Both the position numbers and the translations under genes were made by a program. A stretch of DNA of 64,000 bases from Adiantum capillus-veneris (taxonomy: Eukaryota > Streptophyta > Polypodiopsida > Polypodiales > Pteridaceae): the NCBI GenBank assembly GCA_014529385.2, contig CM043953.1, forward strand, positions 99,311,342-99,375,341, written 5' to 3'. This document shows positions 44,901-56,301 of the stretch, piece after piece; within the stretch, counting starts at the first letter, position 1; each line of letters starts with the position of its first letter. The notes under the pieces are model-generated. The model had not been told where the DNA came from and did no database searches. It saw only the letters and a program-made list of their open reading frames with translations.

Positions 44901-46296
44901 GCTCTCTATGAAAGAGTAAGCTTGGGTCATGCATCCTTTTCTTTCTTTTCTGGGTTACTCTTCTTCTTTCTACTTTCATTGCTCCAAGTCTGTTCATTCC
45001 TTTGTGTCATGATTTCATCTGTAGGGTAGGTCAAACTGCCAGAGTGAATGGAAAAACCCCGTTTCACATGACTCATCAATTACTGAATGGAATTTGACTT
45101 TTGTTCTAAGAAGTGATCTCGGATCTCTGTAGAAAGACCCAAGGTAAACCGCTCAATCTGCTCTCTGAACGAGATCTTTCTTAAATGAAGAGACTGGTAG
45201 AAAAGAGCTCCAGAATCTCTCGCAATATGCGTCCAAAGTATCCTTCTTGGTCATCTGAAGATGGTTCCAAGCAGTTCGTACGTCGCGTTCGTACTTTCTA
45301 GTCAACCAAGAAGAAATAAAAAGCCTTTTAAATTTCAACCATTTAACTAGCGCTTTCCTGTTCAATAGAAGCGTGAACCACCAAGTTTGAGCATTCCCTT
45401 TGAAATAGGAAGTAGCTGTCTGAATCTTGGAGTGCTTTGAGTTAACGCCCTCCAGAGAAAGCTATGTCAAACTGCTGTATGAAGGCCAAAGCCTTTGAAG
45501 CATCTTGAAAACCAAAAAAAGTGTTAAATTTAACTAACTGTCCATCTTCTTTGAACTCTCGGACTTTCTTGCTTTTATCTTCCAGAAAGTCATACTGGTT
45601 GGCTTTGTAAAAAAATTTCTTCTTTGGATAGAATCTGCGATCGTCGGAGTCCGAACTATCTGAAGACGAGTCCTCTGTAGAACTGTCTGAAACTGGGCGA
45701 GATTTAGATTTCTTTGCCTTTTTCTTGCCCTTTTGCTTTTTACTCTTCTTTGCTCAAATCGGAAGAGCTAGAAGAACTCTCAAAAGAAGAAGAGGAAGAA
45801 GAACTAGGCAATCCTTCAAACCGCACATGCTTCTTCTGCTTTTCAGTCGACGCAAAAGCAAACTGATGAACCAAATAACCCGGGAAGTCAGTTCCTTTTT
45901 GCTGCTTTTTGTCGTGTGTTTCTGCTTTGTTCTGTGCGTCAAAAAGCTGAGAAATACGTGCATCAACCACCTCTTCTAATTCTTGCTCAGTAAACATCCT
46001 TGGGGTAGGGGGTTTCTTGAGTACTAGTTTGGGGGGGGTTTAGTGGTCCGCTGCCACTGTGCATACACTTGGTGGAAGGAGGTCTGAGTCATAAATTTTG
46101 CAAATTTCGGGTCCTTCGCAAAATTTATCATCATCTTTCCTGCGTCGATCAGTTGTCGGCGCTCCATCTCTTCAAGCTCCGCCGAAGTAGGCCGAGGCGG
46201 GCCGTACTCCTCGCATGAATCTTCTTCGTGCTCTCCTCCCGCATCTCTGGATGCAGAGGGAGTCGACTGATTTCTGTCTAAAGCCATAAGTGCCAC
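44901..46296 (-). pseudogene. Gypsy-2 gag
   Basis: 46296-46024 is the gag start (MALMALDRNQSTPSASRDAG, acidic, then FAKFMTQTSFHQVYAQWQRT). 45997-45740 is Ser/Glu-rich. 45365-45153 has FISSWLTRKYERDVRTAWNH and LDAYCERFWSSF, the capsid region, with WW at about 45390. Many frameshifts. Confidence 0.75.
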
Positions 46297-46338
46297 ATAA
46301 AAAGGATCGGATCTCCCAGTAGAAGAGAAATCGGCCGC

Positions 46339-46350
46339 GCTTTGATATCA
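46339..46350 (-). other. Gypsy-2 primer-binding site, decayed
   Basis: Minus strand TGATATCAAAGC is the initiator-Met PBS TGGTATCAGAGC with two G-to-A changes, one base from the LTR. Confidence 0.65.
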
Positions 46351-46351
46351 C

Positions 46352-46665
46352 TGTAACAGACTTGGACACTTCAAGTCGAGAATCTACCGCGACACCACAA
46401 GAATTCACTTCAAACAGTTCAGAGTTCACAATTGATTCGACACTGGCCCGACGGAGTTCTGTGCCTAGAAATATTGGTCCCAAAGACTGGCACCCCTTTC
46501 GGTATTTCTTTTTGTATTAATCTGCAACTCAAAGTACAAGCGAATAGCTGGGACTCACTCTTAGACTCTGCATCCAGATGCTCTGAGAAGTGAGAGCCGA
46601 AACTACCAATTTAAAGAGTTTACAAAGGATGCTAAAAGCACAGCCCAAAAGCTGAAAATCAAAAG

Positions 46666-46704
<39 letters not shown>

Positions 46705-46940
46705 ATTTGCATAGAAAAAGCAAAATCCAAAAGCTGCACCAAGACTGCCGTAGAATCTGCCGCAAAAAGCGCCGCGATTTACGGGATGCCACGTGTCAAC
46801 CTATCTGCGTTTTTCGGCATGTCCGTACAGTGCCCGCCACGTCAGCATTCAACATCCGCATTTCCGGGAGCAACTGCCAGCGGAGGTCCTTTTCTGAGGC
46901 TGCCCATGCCTAGGAATAGCCACATCACCAGTTTGTGACA
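46352..46940 (-). repeat. Gypsy-2 5' LTR
   Basis: On the plus strand TGTAACAGACTTGG ... CAGTTTGTGACA, so TG...CA on both strands. It shares ACCCCTTTCGGTATTTCTTT and flanking text with the LTRs at 54354, 55790 and 61323. Contains a (CT)n microsatellite (46672-46702). Confidence 0.75.
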
Positions 46941-47498
46941 CAAGGACGCGTCCGATGGGGCCCAAATGACCTTAAGGCATCAAAATAATGCAGGACCACA
47001 CACACACTCTCCCTTACGAAATTGATGATGACGCGACAGTTGTACGGACGCCCACATTTTATGCTGATGACATGGCTGACTGTACAATCTTCCACGAATT
47101 GTGCTAGCGAATGCTGATGTGGCAGGTGCATGGATTTTCGTGATTTACGCTCGAAAGCTTTTAATGCCAGTTTTTGACACCAGATGCTTTTGAGTTTGAA
47201 GCTTTTCTTGTAACTGCTTTTCATAGGCCAAGGGCCTTTAAATATGTACCGTGGGCTCGTTCTCTAGCATGCTTCCATGTGAAGGTGCAGGGATTGGAGT
47301 ACCGATGTTGTCATGAATTCAAGCGATATAAAGAAATATCGACAGGGGCGCCAACATTTGGGCCAATGCTCTCTCAGAGTGGAACTCTGCCACTCCCCGT
47401 CTTGTGTGTTGCCTATCTCTTTCAATTCAGTTGTTCTTTGGAGTGCTTAAAGTTGTTCAGTCTGTTCTTTTACTGTTTTCACGTGGTATCAACCCCCT

Positions 47499-47500
<2 letters not shown>
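46941..47500 (+). repeat. LTR fragment, Gypsy-2 family
   Basis: Shares GGCCAAGGGCCTTTAAATAT, CTCGTTCTCTAGCATGCTTCC (one mismatch group), GAAGGTGCA and the CACGTGGT end with the solo LTR at 61323-62022, in + orientation. The end is lost at the LINE-3 tail. Left limit approximate, right next to the Gypsy-2 LTR. Confidence 0.7.
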
Positions 47501-47542
<42 letters not shown>

Positions 47543-50500
47543 GAAATGAAATGTTATAAACGTCTTCGAAAGGCCAAAATGACCTATGAGACCACACTGA
47601 TACAATCTTGGTGGATCTAATACAATGTCTGGGTACAAAATAAAAAATGAAGTAAAGTGAAAAACTAAAATCATCATCATCATCAATGCTTGAGGATGCC
47701 CGACATCAACCGTCACCCGAGAAAGTATTGCATTGGTCGTTGAAGAGCATCGTCAATGTTCACCTCTGAAAATAGCAATACCGGTGGACGTCTGTCATAT
47801 CATGCTAGAATAGTCACGATCCTCTGATGGAGCCTCCATCGTTGTTGTGGTCGCCCTCGTAGACGTGGGCGTCCCCACTCTCCAGAGCTCGGTGGCTCTG
47901 TCAACATCTATACCTTTGGTATAGGTGGGTTTTGAAGTTTTCTATGAAGCTTGCTCATTTGACGATTAAGTCCTTGCTCTAAAGAAGTTGGTGATTTCCC
48001 TCTCTGAATGTCTCCCACTACCTGATCTCCTCAAGAGACTCTCCCTATGGCTGCACAACTCTAGCACAAACAACCCGAGGCATCTCTGATCCCGATACCT
48101 CATGACTCTGGCCAACGGTCCAAAGCCCTCTCTGAATGGACAACGAAAGCAGCGTCTTATCTCATAGTATACCAGACAATGACAAATGTGATAGACAATG
48201 ACAAATGTGATGTAACTCTGTCTCTAGCTCTATATGACGCAACTGGTAAATCTTGGCCTCTGATGGTACTCTCCTAAATCTGCCAGTCTCAATCTCTAAC
48301 TGATGCGATGATGTACGCATCTGACCAATAGCACATCGTATCCCATGGGATCAATGAGTGTTCATATAGGCCGATCTGATCACATATCCATCCTCTGTTA
48401 GTTGGAGAAGATGTTCTCTATAGAAAGCCATCTTCGTGTCCAACTCCTGTGTCGGCTCTATCCAAGTGCTCTTGGTATCTAGCTAAATCAGATCCTGACA
48501 TATGAGTCTAGTGATCTCTGTCCGTGTGAAAGATAGGGAGGATACATCCAAGGAGTACTGGAATGAAGGCAGTCTATCCATGCTGAAACCATGTGACTCA
48601 AACCATGATGTCATTTGCCCATACCAGCATGCTGTATCCCCCTGTAACGCTAGCCGTCGGGATGACTCAAGGGCTAGCCAAGCATGTTTGTCTCTGGGAA
48701 GGTCCCGTAAACTATGCATAAAGGATATTGATCTAGTAAGTGCCTTGACCATGAGAGAGGGGGCAGCTAGTTCGAATAAGGCCTTATCCCGAATCATCCC
48801 AAAGATCATAGAGACTAAAGGCCTCTCCATACATCTCGATCCAATAGTGCTACCACTTCTACCATGGTGGTCCACTAAGGGTCCCCAAATTTGAACTCCG
48901 TAAAGCATAGCTGAAGCCACTAGAGTGAAAAAGCAAGAAATTTGTTCGAGGTTCCTGAAACTGAACCTGCGAACACATCCTCTCCAATCCTCCCAAGGCT
49001 GCATAAGCTCTCGTCAGTCTAGTCTCTACTACTCTCCTCAATGAAAGCACTGGACCACTGAAGACTACCCCAAGATAGGTGTATGCATCTGTATACTACA
49101 TCTCCTGGCCTTATGTAAAAGTAGGTGCTGACCTCCTGACCCATTGTATTGTGGTGTTAAAACACCATAACCTTGGTTTTCCCCAGGTTAACAGACAATC
49201 CACTATCATGACCAAATGTATACAAAGCATCTAAGTGATACTGCATCCCCTCCGAGGAGTTAGAATCAACACAATATCATCAGCATATAACAATAGTGGG
49301 ATACATGTCTCTGCCACCTCTCAATGTAGTCAGAAATCTGATCCACATACATGCCAAATAGTGTAAGAGATAGCGGGCAGCGTTGTTTCACGCCGATAGT
49401 GGAGTGAACCAAATAAAAAATCCCCTCTGGAGTGCGTACATGCCCCCATTACTGACTTGCATAGAGCCATGATCCCCCAAATCAACTCTGTGGGTACCCC
49501 ATCTCTTGCACTTTGCGCATCAATCTAGCTCTGGGCACTGTATTGAACGCTTTGCAGAAATCCACAAAGTGACAATAGAGCCATCTCTCATGTGATCTCC
49601 CCTCCAAAATATGATCAAGAGTAGAGAAACCTCTCTTGAAACCCGCCTGTCCAGCTGGCCGTACACCCTCTCTCTCTGCCCATCTAAACTGTTGCTCAAG
49701 GATGGATATGCTAGTGCGGTAGTTCCGAGGCTTAATAGGGTTCCCCGACTTGAAGATAGGTACAATAGTAGACAAACTCCAAGTATCAAGTAGGCTCTCG
49801 CACATGGCGTAGTTGAACATCACTGCTAGAAGCTCTGCAAGCAGATCTTTGGCATGTATAAAATACTCTACTACTAGACCATCATGATCATATGCTCTCG
49901 TGGTCCTCCTCTTGTCAATGGCCTTCTTTACCATCTCGGTAGTAAAGAAAGCAAATGTGTGTGGACATGGCTCTTGCAGATCCGAAAGAGGTGGCTGCCC
50001 CGAGATTGTGTAGAGAGATGATGCATACTGATCCCATACCTCCGTAGAAGTGATGACTGGTGGGGAGAATGCTCATGGAAGAGTCACCATGCCTCGCCTG
50101 AATCCTTGCTCAAAAAACAAGTATAAATTTTGCTCTAATTGAGCTAGAAATGCCCTCTTCTTCTGTCGCACCAAATGCCTAGAAGCAATCCGTGACTGCC
50201 TATGAGTGATGACTCCTAGAAGTCCCTCCCTCTGAAGTCGGGCTCTTATCTCTCTTCACTCTTCATCATACCAGCTATTCTCAGTGTGTGGGTATGCCTC
50301 TGCTGCTACATCCTCAAGTGTCTCTGTCAATATATAAGTGAGCTCCTCTAGAGGTCTCCTCGGATCCTCTGTGCATAAACGACTATAAACACCATCTATG
50401 TACACAGAATCAATCTCCGAAGTGTATCGGGTATACGTAGATGTCTGTGCCAATCGAGCTATGTTGAACTGAAAAGAGATGGTAAATGTGAGGGCATGAT

Positions 50501-50762
50501 CTACTGCTACCCCAATAGGCCTGGGCCCGATTGTAAAGTCCTGAACAGAGGGTTATAATCCACTGTGCTAGCCCCATGTCTATGAGGAAAACAAGTGAAC
50601 CCACTCGATGCTGGAAATCTCTAGTGCAGTCCCCATATCTGTCAGATATCCCCCATGTCTAGTGTGCTCCTCATCCTGCAAACACCTGGCCAATCCCATA
50701 TCATTCATTTCCTCTGAGGTATCGTAGAAAGCTGTCTGAGAGCTGCTGGTAGACACTAGAAT
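47501..50762 (-). pseudogene. LINE-3 copy: endonuclease (partial), RT and C-terminal region
   Basis: 50760-50256 holds degraded endonuclease. 49934-49482 is RT (MVKKAIDKRRTTRAYDHDGL, VPIFKSGNPIKPRNYRTSIS, GQAGFKRGFSTLDHIL, FVDFCKAFNTVPRARLMRKV). 49480-49060 continues RT in broken frames (YADD region near 49280). 49004-48483 is the post-RT region (VASAMLYGVQIWGPLVDHHG, LALQGDTACW). 3' end at 47538-47600 with the shared GGTCTCATAGGTCATTTTGG tail and a (GA)n microsatellite (47502-47537). Truncated in the endonuclease. Confidence 0.87.
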
Positions 50763-51276
50763 GTAAGAGAATGTGGTTTATCGAGCTCTTTGACTGTGCA
50801 AGCCAAAACTAAAATTTTGAGCTCTTTGGTGAAATGTTGGTAAAAAGAAAATTTTGCACAGTTACAAAACAACAAAGAATGGAGTCCATAAGCACGACAT
50901 TGAATCACATAGCTACGTTTTCATGTGCTATTTGCCTTGCAAAACCTGCTAAGAAACAGCGGCCCTTTTATGTAAAATCATTATGGTTGATCAGTAGTTA
51001 ACAGAATACTTACAATCAAACAAAACAATGACTTTATAAGCATCTTCATACATTACAAATACAACCCAATATCTGTTCCGGTGTTTTGCTTCTTCCAACA
51101 GTTCTTTTGTGATTACAAAAGAAGTACGGACCCATTTTGATGGTTAGATTCCCGTGCATGTACATACACTGTTAACTTTGTCCTACTTTGTAAAAATGAT
51201 ACAAGGAACAAGCTGAGAAATGGATCCGCTCGATTCTGTACACTCTGCCCAAGAAAACTTGTAAGTATGAAAAGAA
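50763..51276. other. 3' flank of the SGR6-like gene
   Basis: No ORF recognised. It likely includes the 3' UTR of the minus-strand gene ending at 51277; ACAATAAA-type signals are not obvious. Confidence 0.45.
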
Positions 51277-53512
51277 TCAATGTATGCTGTTCAAAAGAAG
51301 GCTTAAAGAATTTGTAGAAGACGCTCGAACAATAGGGCTTGGAGAATTCCCTGCCATGCGAACGAGTGATCCAACAACCTACACCAAACAGAAGTGCTAT
51401 ACCTCAGCTGCTGAAATTTCATGTAAGGCATACATGGACACACACACATGGCAGGAGGACAATTCTGGGGACAGAAAGGGAAAAGCACATGCAAATTAAA
51501 GAGTGCAACATGCGCACACAATAAAATCCTTTGGAAGGACCAAATAATCTATAAAACCAAAGTCATAAGGGGTCCAAAACCTTCGCAGAGAAGGGAATGA
51601 ATCATCTTAGTATAATAGTACATTGACATGTACAGATACAGATTTGCAGAAAAAAGAATGGACAATCCTAGTATCTCATATGACATTGGGCATGTACTTA
51701 TGTAGTGCTTCTGCATTTTTGAATTCGAGATGACATCACCAGAAAATACCATGTATATAGGATAAGAGATGAAGACATCCATAACAACATGTACCGAATG
51801 ATTCTCTACAAAGGCTCATTGTTGTCCACCACTAACCAATGACTCCATGTTTTCCAATTGAGTACTTCAAACTATATAACTTGGTTTGACATACGTAAAA
51901 TCCATTTCAAGGCGTGATTGTTATCAACTCAAAAAACCAATGGATGGTATTTTGGTTGCAATAATATTCTTACCTGAGGTAGATGTACTGCCATAATTTT
52001 GTGGTCGACTAGTTGAGACAAAAGGCATGCCGCAAAAAAGGTTGCATTGGCTTGAATTTCCGGCCAAGAACTTTCAAAATTCTGCCCGATGAAGAGAAGA
52101 AAGTTCCCATTCATGATTGATGTTAAGAAACTTCTGCCCAATAAATAGTCTACTTTTATATTTGTGGTTACCTGAATGGCGATTATGACGTAGTTATCTG
52201 TCCTGTCCATCTGACTGTTTACAAGAACTTTCGCGAAATCCTTGAGAAACTTCTCATAATCGGACCTGCTCAAAAGAGCTAGAGTTCATTGCAAATTATG
52301 CTGAGAAAACAAAAGTCTATTTCAGAATTTGAAACCATCACCTGTAAATCGAATTGAATGCTCGTGAATTTGTAAGAGCCAATGCTTCTTCCATTCCCAG
52401 GTAAGAGAGCAGAAGTTTTAAGGTAGCCTGCCATTTGGGAGAGCTTAGTTGGAAAATATCCTTTTGAATGCATGTGATCAAACCTCTCATGATAAAGAAA
52501 ACCCTCTAACAAGCAAACTGTCTTAACCTTTTTTGACCAGGGGAATTACCTTGCAGGTTTGACACACTAACAATGCCTCATCTTGAAGATGAAAAACTAC
52601 CCTTGGCAATGCTGCATGAACCTGTAAAAAACTTTGTGAGTATTATACATGGCTAAAAACTAAGAAATACGAACTTCTGTCAAAACTTCAGAACCTAAAA
52701 CTCACCTGCTCAATGAAAGATACATGTTGTATTGCACCAAAACGTGTAAGGACTCCCAATGCCCCAAAGGATGCAGCTCGTATGTTTACATTTGTTTGTA
52801 GCTGGAAACACGCACACCAGTTGATGGTGAATTGAAGTTCCCACAACCATACAAAACTAGCAGCAGCAGAAAAATTACTCTTAAAAGTACCCTCTTCCTT
52901 TTCCAACTCCTCAGACCATTAATTAACCCATGGGAGTAACCTCATTCTACTAAAGCATCCAAAGGTCTCAGCAATTCCAAGAACAAACATGCTGCCAGAA
53001 GCAGGCTTCCACCAAACCACTGTTACAAACCTGAAGCGTTCGCAGACGTCCACACAAACTCAGAAGAATTGGGGCCACTGTATCCTCCGTCGCATACTCA
53101 AGGACCTAACGACCATTCAAAATCTCAATTACACCATTGATGCCACCTGTAAATATAAAAAATTCAAAGGAAAGACTTTTTTTTTTGGTTCAGAAGTGCT
53201 TTTGTTTTTACCACAATCAACCCTTGAACCACTGTTTCAGCTACTCTCTCTTCAGAATCCTCAATCAAAGCGATGATAACACTAAGAACTTGTGCTGTAT
53301 AATTTAGTATTTCCTCCTTTGGAATCTGGAAAATAACATTTGACAACCCAATGTGGTTATCACTGCCTTCACAATACAATCAGATCAACCTGCAACAAAA
53401 AAACTCTCTTACCTGTATTAGGCCCTTCACACAAAGTTGCCGTACAACTGACGAGTCATCACCAATTTGAGCACTCAAAGCGCCCACAAGTTGGTTAAGA
53501 AGATCAGCCTCA
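51277..53512 (-). CDS. SGR6: SGR6/MROH-like maestro HEAT-repeat protein, C-terminal exons
   Basis: Nine exons on the minus strand: 53413-53512, 53212-53325, 53031-53105, 52706-52801, 52550-52621, 52342-52427, 52172-52265, 51974-52081, 51277-51378. All have AG/GT borders and join in phase to about 259 codons ending TGA 51279-51277. The protein shows HEAT helices: LLNQLVGALSAQIGDDSSVV, EILNYTAQVLSVIIALIEDS, APILLSLCGRLRTLQ, VNIRAASFGALGVLTRFG, HAALPRVVFHLQDEALLVCQ, RSDYEKFLKDFAK, SSWPEIQANATFFAACLLSQ, then VRMAGNSPSPIVRASSTNSL. Order and motifs fit the C-terminus of plant SHOOT GRAVITROPISM 6 / animal MROH1, an endomembrane-linked HEAT protein. The N-terminal ~1400 residues are not in the window upstream of 53512, where the acceptor abuts a LINE tail. 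Confidence 0.8.
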
Positions 53513-53519
53513 CTAGAAA

Positions 53520-53610
53520 AATAAATAACATTTCATTTCATTTCATCTCTCTCTCTCTCCTCTTTCTCTCTCTCCTCTTTCTCTCTCTCCTCTCTCTCTC
53601 TCATGAACTA
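53520..53610 (+). repeat. LINE 3' tail remnant with CT-rich microsatellite
   Basis: AATAACATTTCATTTCATTTC at 53524-53544 (one base over the shared core) matches the last bases of the other LINE 3' ends, then (CT)n with CCTCTTT interruptions. No upstream LINE body is left; it begins 8 bases from the SGR6-like acceptor. Confidence 0.6.
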
Positions 53611-53616
53611 TCTCAC

Positions 53617-53815
53617 TGTTTTTAGGGTTTCGTCACCTCTTTTTTGCTGTTTTTAGTACTGCTTTTGGGGGTTTCGCCACTGTTTTTTGCTGTTTTTTAG
53701 GGTTTCAAATATGTGTTTTGCTGTTTTTTAAAGTTTCAAAGCTGATTTTCTCTGTTTTTAAGGGTTTCACAAGCGTTTCTTGCTATTTTTTAGAGTTTCT
53801 TGCATTTTTTTGGTT
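53617..53815. repeat. Tandem array of TTTTTAGGGTTTC-like units
   Basis: About six units of 30-44 bases, each with TGTTTTT(T)AGGGTTTC or a variant, a variable 6-10 base insert, and a T-rich end TTTTTTGCT. Units begin near 53617, 53649, 53693, 53724, 53755 and 53787. The core resembles plant telomere repeats but is not an array of TTTAGGG. Confidence 0.7.
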
Positions 53816-53819
53816 ATTT

Positions 53820-53997
53820 TAGTCTCTCTCTCTCTCTCTCTCTCTCCCCGTCCGCAGTATTTATATCTTGTTATCCTAGTTTAATTTATTTTATTTATTT
53901 TGTTAATCTGACTTTGTATCAGATACACCGCATTGTAACTTTCTGGTCTCATAGGTCACTTTGGCCTTTTGAAGACGTTAATATAACATTTCATTTC

Positions 53998-54035
<38 letters not shown>
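53820..54035 (+). repeat. LINE-4 3' end and microsatellites
   Basis: (TC)n at 53821-53848, then a LINE 3' end: GTATCAGATACACCGCATTG, TTCTGGTCTCATAGGTCACT, TTGGCCTTTTGAAGACG, TAACATTTCATTTCATTTC, ending in (TC)n 54001-54035, immediately before the 5' end of LINE-5. Confidence 0.8.
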
Positions 54036-54037
<2 letters not shown>

Positions 54038-54075
54038 GTCTCCCTCCGTTGGTCTACCCATTGGCCCCCATTCAC

Positions 54076-54353
54076 ATGGCCTCTCCAGTGGCTATAGCCC
54101 GCCTCGCTCTCAACATGAAGTTCTCGATTACCAACAAGCAGATATCAACACTTGAAGTTGAAGTGTAAGGAGTGGAAAAAAGAGATGGGAGGCAACCTTT
54201 CTTCAAAAGATGGAGGAATGGAAAGAGTAAAAGAAAAACCTATGCGAAAGGATTTCTCGTGTCGAAGAGCAAGCGGCTTCACAAGAAGCCACAATCCGAA
54301 CTTCTTGCATCAAAAAGTGGACGGCTCGAAGAAGGAGAAATTCAGCCATCCAT
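54076..54353 (+). pseudogene. LINE-5 ORF1, first part
   Basis: ATG 54076 opens MASPVAIARLALNMKFSITN; the frame then changes to KRDGRQPFFKRWRNGKSKRK, SKSKRLHKKPQSELLASKS, very basic. It joins 56302 across the LTR-element insertion (GEIQPS | MMEELNTMREEIRV). Confidence 0.65.
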
Positions 54354-54697
54354 TGTCACAAGACGGGCACCACGTACCAATATAAAAGAACAAATTGAAC
54401 AGATTTTTAGTACTTAAATAACAACTGAACTGAAATAGAGAGAGAGCACACGTGACACGGAGTGGCGGAATTCCACCCCAGAGAGTATTGGCCCCAAACC
54501 TTGGCGCCCCTTTCGGTATTTCTTTATATTGCATCAACACAGTACAAGCCAGTACTCCACTCTCTCCACCTTCTCCAAGAAGCATGCCAGAGAATGAGCC
54601 CTAGCCTCCTATTTAAAGGCCCTTGGCCTAAAAAGAAATTACAGTGAAAAGCCTTCAAACTTAAAAGCATCTGGTCCAAAAGCAAAGCCAAAAAGCT
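54354..54697 (-). repeat. 3' LTR, truncated, of deleted Gypsy-2-family element
   Basis: TGTCACAAGACGGGCACC... matches 55790 onward up to AAGCTGCCA, where the sequences part. Confidence 0.88.
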
Positions 54698-55490
54698 GCC
54701 AGCCGCGGCATGGTCCATAAGCTCTTGCATGGTAGAGACTTGCTTGGAGAGACAATATTCCTGCAATGGTGATGGTAGTCCAAGGTGTAGCGCTCGCATT
54801 GGTCCTCCAAGGGAATGAACTTAAAGAAGGACACCGGAAGGTACACGTCGAGAAACCTTTGGTCATAGTCGTCCATGGTTTCGGTGGAAAGCATTTTCAA
54901 GTTGCCCCACTCTGCCAAAATCCGGACTTCAAACATCGAAGTCATGTAACTACGTGCAAAAACTGTCTTGAAAGCTTGCCAGGTCCTTGGAGCATGCGGT
55001 TGTGTCGTGATTGAACTCCACCATTGCATAACATTATTTTTAAGAAATCCAGCTGCTCGAGAAATCTTGGATTCTTCTGTATAGTTCCCCAAAGCATAGA
55101 TATTGTCGAATTGCTGTAGGAACTGTAATGCTTTCTTGCGATCTTTCACCCCAGAAAAAGTGAAAAATTTGACTATCGTGCCACCATCTTTGAAATCTTT
55201 GGGTTGGTTAGGCGCATGTCCTGGGTATGGATAATAAGGGTATCCATATGGGCTCCAAACATTGTAGCTGGTGGCGGTGGTGGTGGAGGTGGGAGCAATG
55301 GCGGTGGCAAAGGCGGTTGCACTGGATCAGGGTCAGATAGCTGCACCATATTCCTGAAGACTCCCCCAATCGGCTGAGAAGGTTGCCAGTTGGAAGCTCT
55401 CGTACTTTCTGGTGCCAGAGGAGAAGGTACCACCTGGGGCATCAGAGGGGGTAACATGTAGTTCAAAAATTGTTGAAAACTTTGCAGCAT
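54698..55490 (-). pseudogene. Gag of the deleted Gypsy-2-family element
   Basis: 55490-55173 is Pro-rich (PLPPPLLPPPPPPPPA). 55149-54700 is the capsid region: KKALQFLQQFDNIYALGNYT, GFLKNNVMQWWSSITTQPHA, PRTWQAFKTVFARSYMTSMF, DDYDQRFLDVYLPVSFFKF. One frameshift near 55160. Confidence 0.83.
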
Positions 55491-55773
55491 CTGAAGATTC
55501 TGCTGAGGATGCCGCGAAAAATGTCATGAAGCTCGTTCAACAGAAACTGCAAATATTCTACTGAATCCATGAATTCCAAGTATTGGGTTCTTAATTGGCT
55601 TATGCCCTGTAAGACACTGCGGTGAAGATGGGAGCGCGCCCGATGCGCGATGAAGTAAGGGTGGGAGTGGCTGATGAGTCCGGGTTGGAGGGCGACGATA
55701 CCTCAAATAAAATTCCAAAAAGCTCTGTCTGCTCTTTTGTCGGACCGGTATGCTTTCAGAAAAGCATACGCCT

Positions 55774-55788
55774 GATGCTCTGATACCA
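55774..55788 (-). other. Primer-binding site (tRNA-iMet)
   Basis: Plus GATGCTCTGATACCA gives minus TGGTATCAGAGC, one base from the 5' LTR at 55790. Confidence 0.88.
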
Positions 55789-55789
55789 C

Positions 55790-56296
55790 TGTCACAAGAC
55801 GGACACCACGTACCAATATAAAAGAATAGACTTTTAGCACTTAAATAACAACTGAACTGAAATAGAGAGAGAGCACACGCGACACGGAGTAGCGGAATTC
55901 CATCCCAGAGAGTATTGGCCCCAAACCTTGGTGCCCCTTTCAGTATTTCTTTATATTGCATCAACACAGTACAAGCCGATACTCCACACTCTGCACCTTC
56001 TCCCGGAAGCATGCCAGAGAATGAGCCCTAGCCTCATATTTAAAGGCCCTTGGACTAAAAAGCAATTATAGTGAAAAGCCTTCAAACTTAAAAGCATCTG
56101 GTCCAAAAGCAAAGCCAAAAAGCTGCCAACGTAAACACGGAAATCCGTACAGCCTGCCACGTCATCATGTTAGCGCAAATTCGGAAATCTGTCTGTTGCC
56201 CTTACGGTTAGGGTTAGGGTTTCTACTCTCGGGCAGCCACGTCATCTGTAAGTTGGCTCCATTCTTTAGGCTTTGACACGTCAGCAGTTTGTTACA
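55790..56296 (-). repeat. 5' LTR of deleted Gypsy-2-family element
   Basis: Minus strand starts TGTAACAAACTGCTGACGTG, the same start as the solo LTR at 61323, and ends CTTGTGACA. Includes CGGTTAGGGTTAGGGTTTC near 56208, a telomere-like patch. Confidence 0.9.
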
Positions 56297-56301
56297 TCCA
56301 T

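Larger units (their letters stand above)
39140..46940 (-). mobile_element. Gypsy-2 chromovirus (split by hAT; 3' LTR not found)
   Basis: Minus-strand order: 5' LTR (46352-46940), PBS-like site, gag, CCHC knuckle, protease, RT, RNase H (hAT inside), integrase, chromodomain near 39185-39290. Frames are heavily broken. The left limit is set by the end of the chromodomain; I could not find a second LTR or TSD. Confidence 0.85.
54354..56296 (-). mobile_element. Internally deleted Gypsy-2-family LTR element
   Basis: TSD TCCAT at 54349-54353 and 56297-56301, inside LINE-5 ORF1. 5' LTR is 55790-56296 (507 bp), 3' LTR 54354-54697 (344 bp, missing its first ~160 bases). Interior is 1.1 kb: PBS, a Pro-rich segment, gag. 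All pol genes and the start of the 3' LTR were lost by a deletion ending near 54697/54698, so gag reads straight into LTR. Confidence 0.87.
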
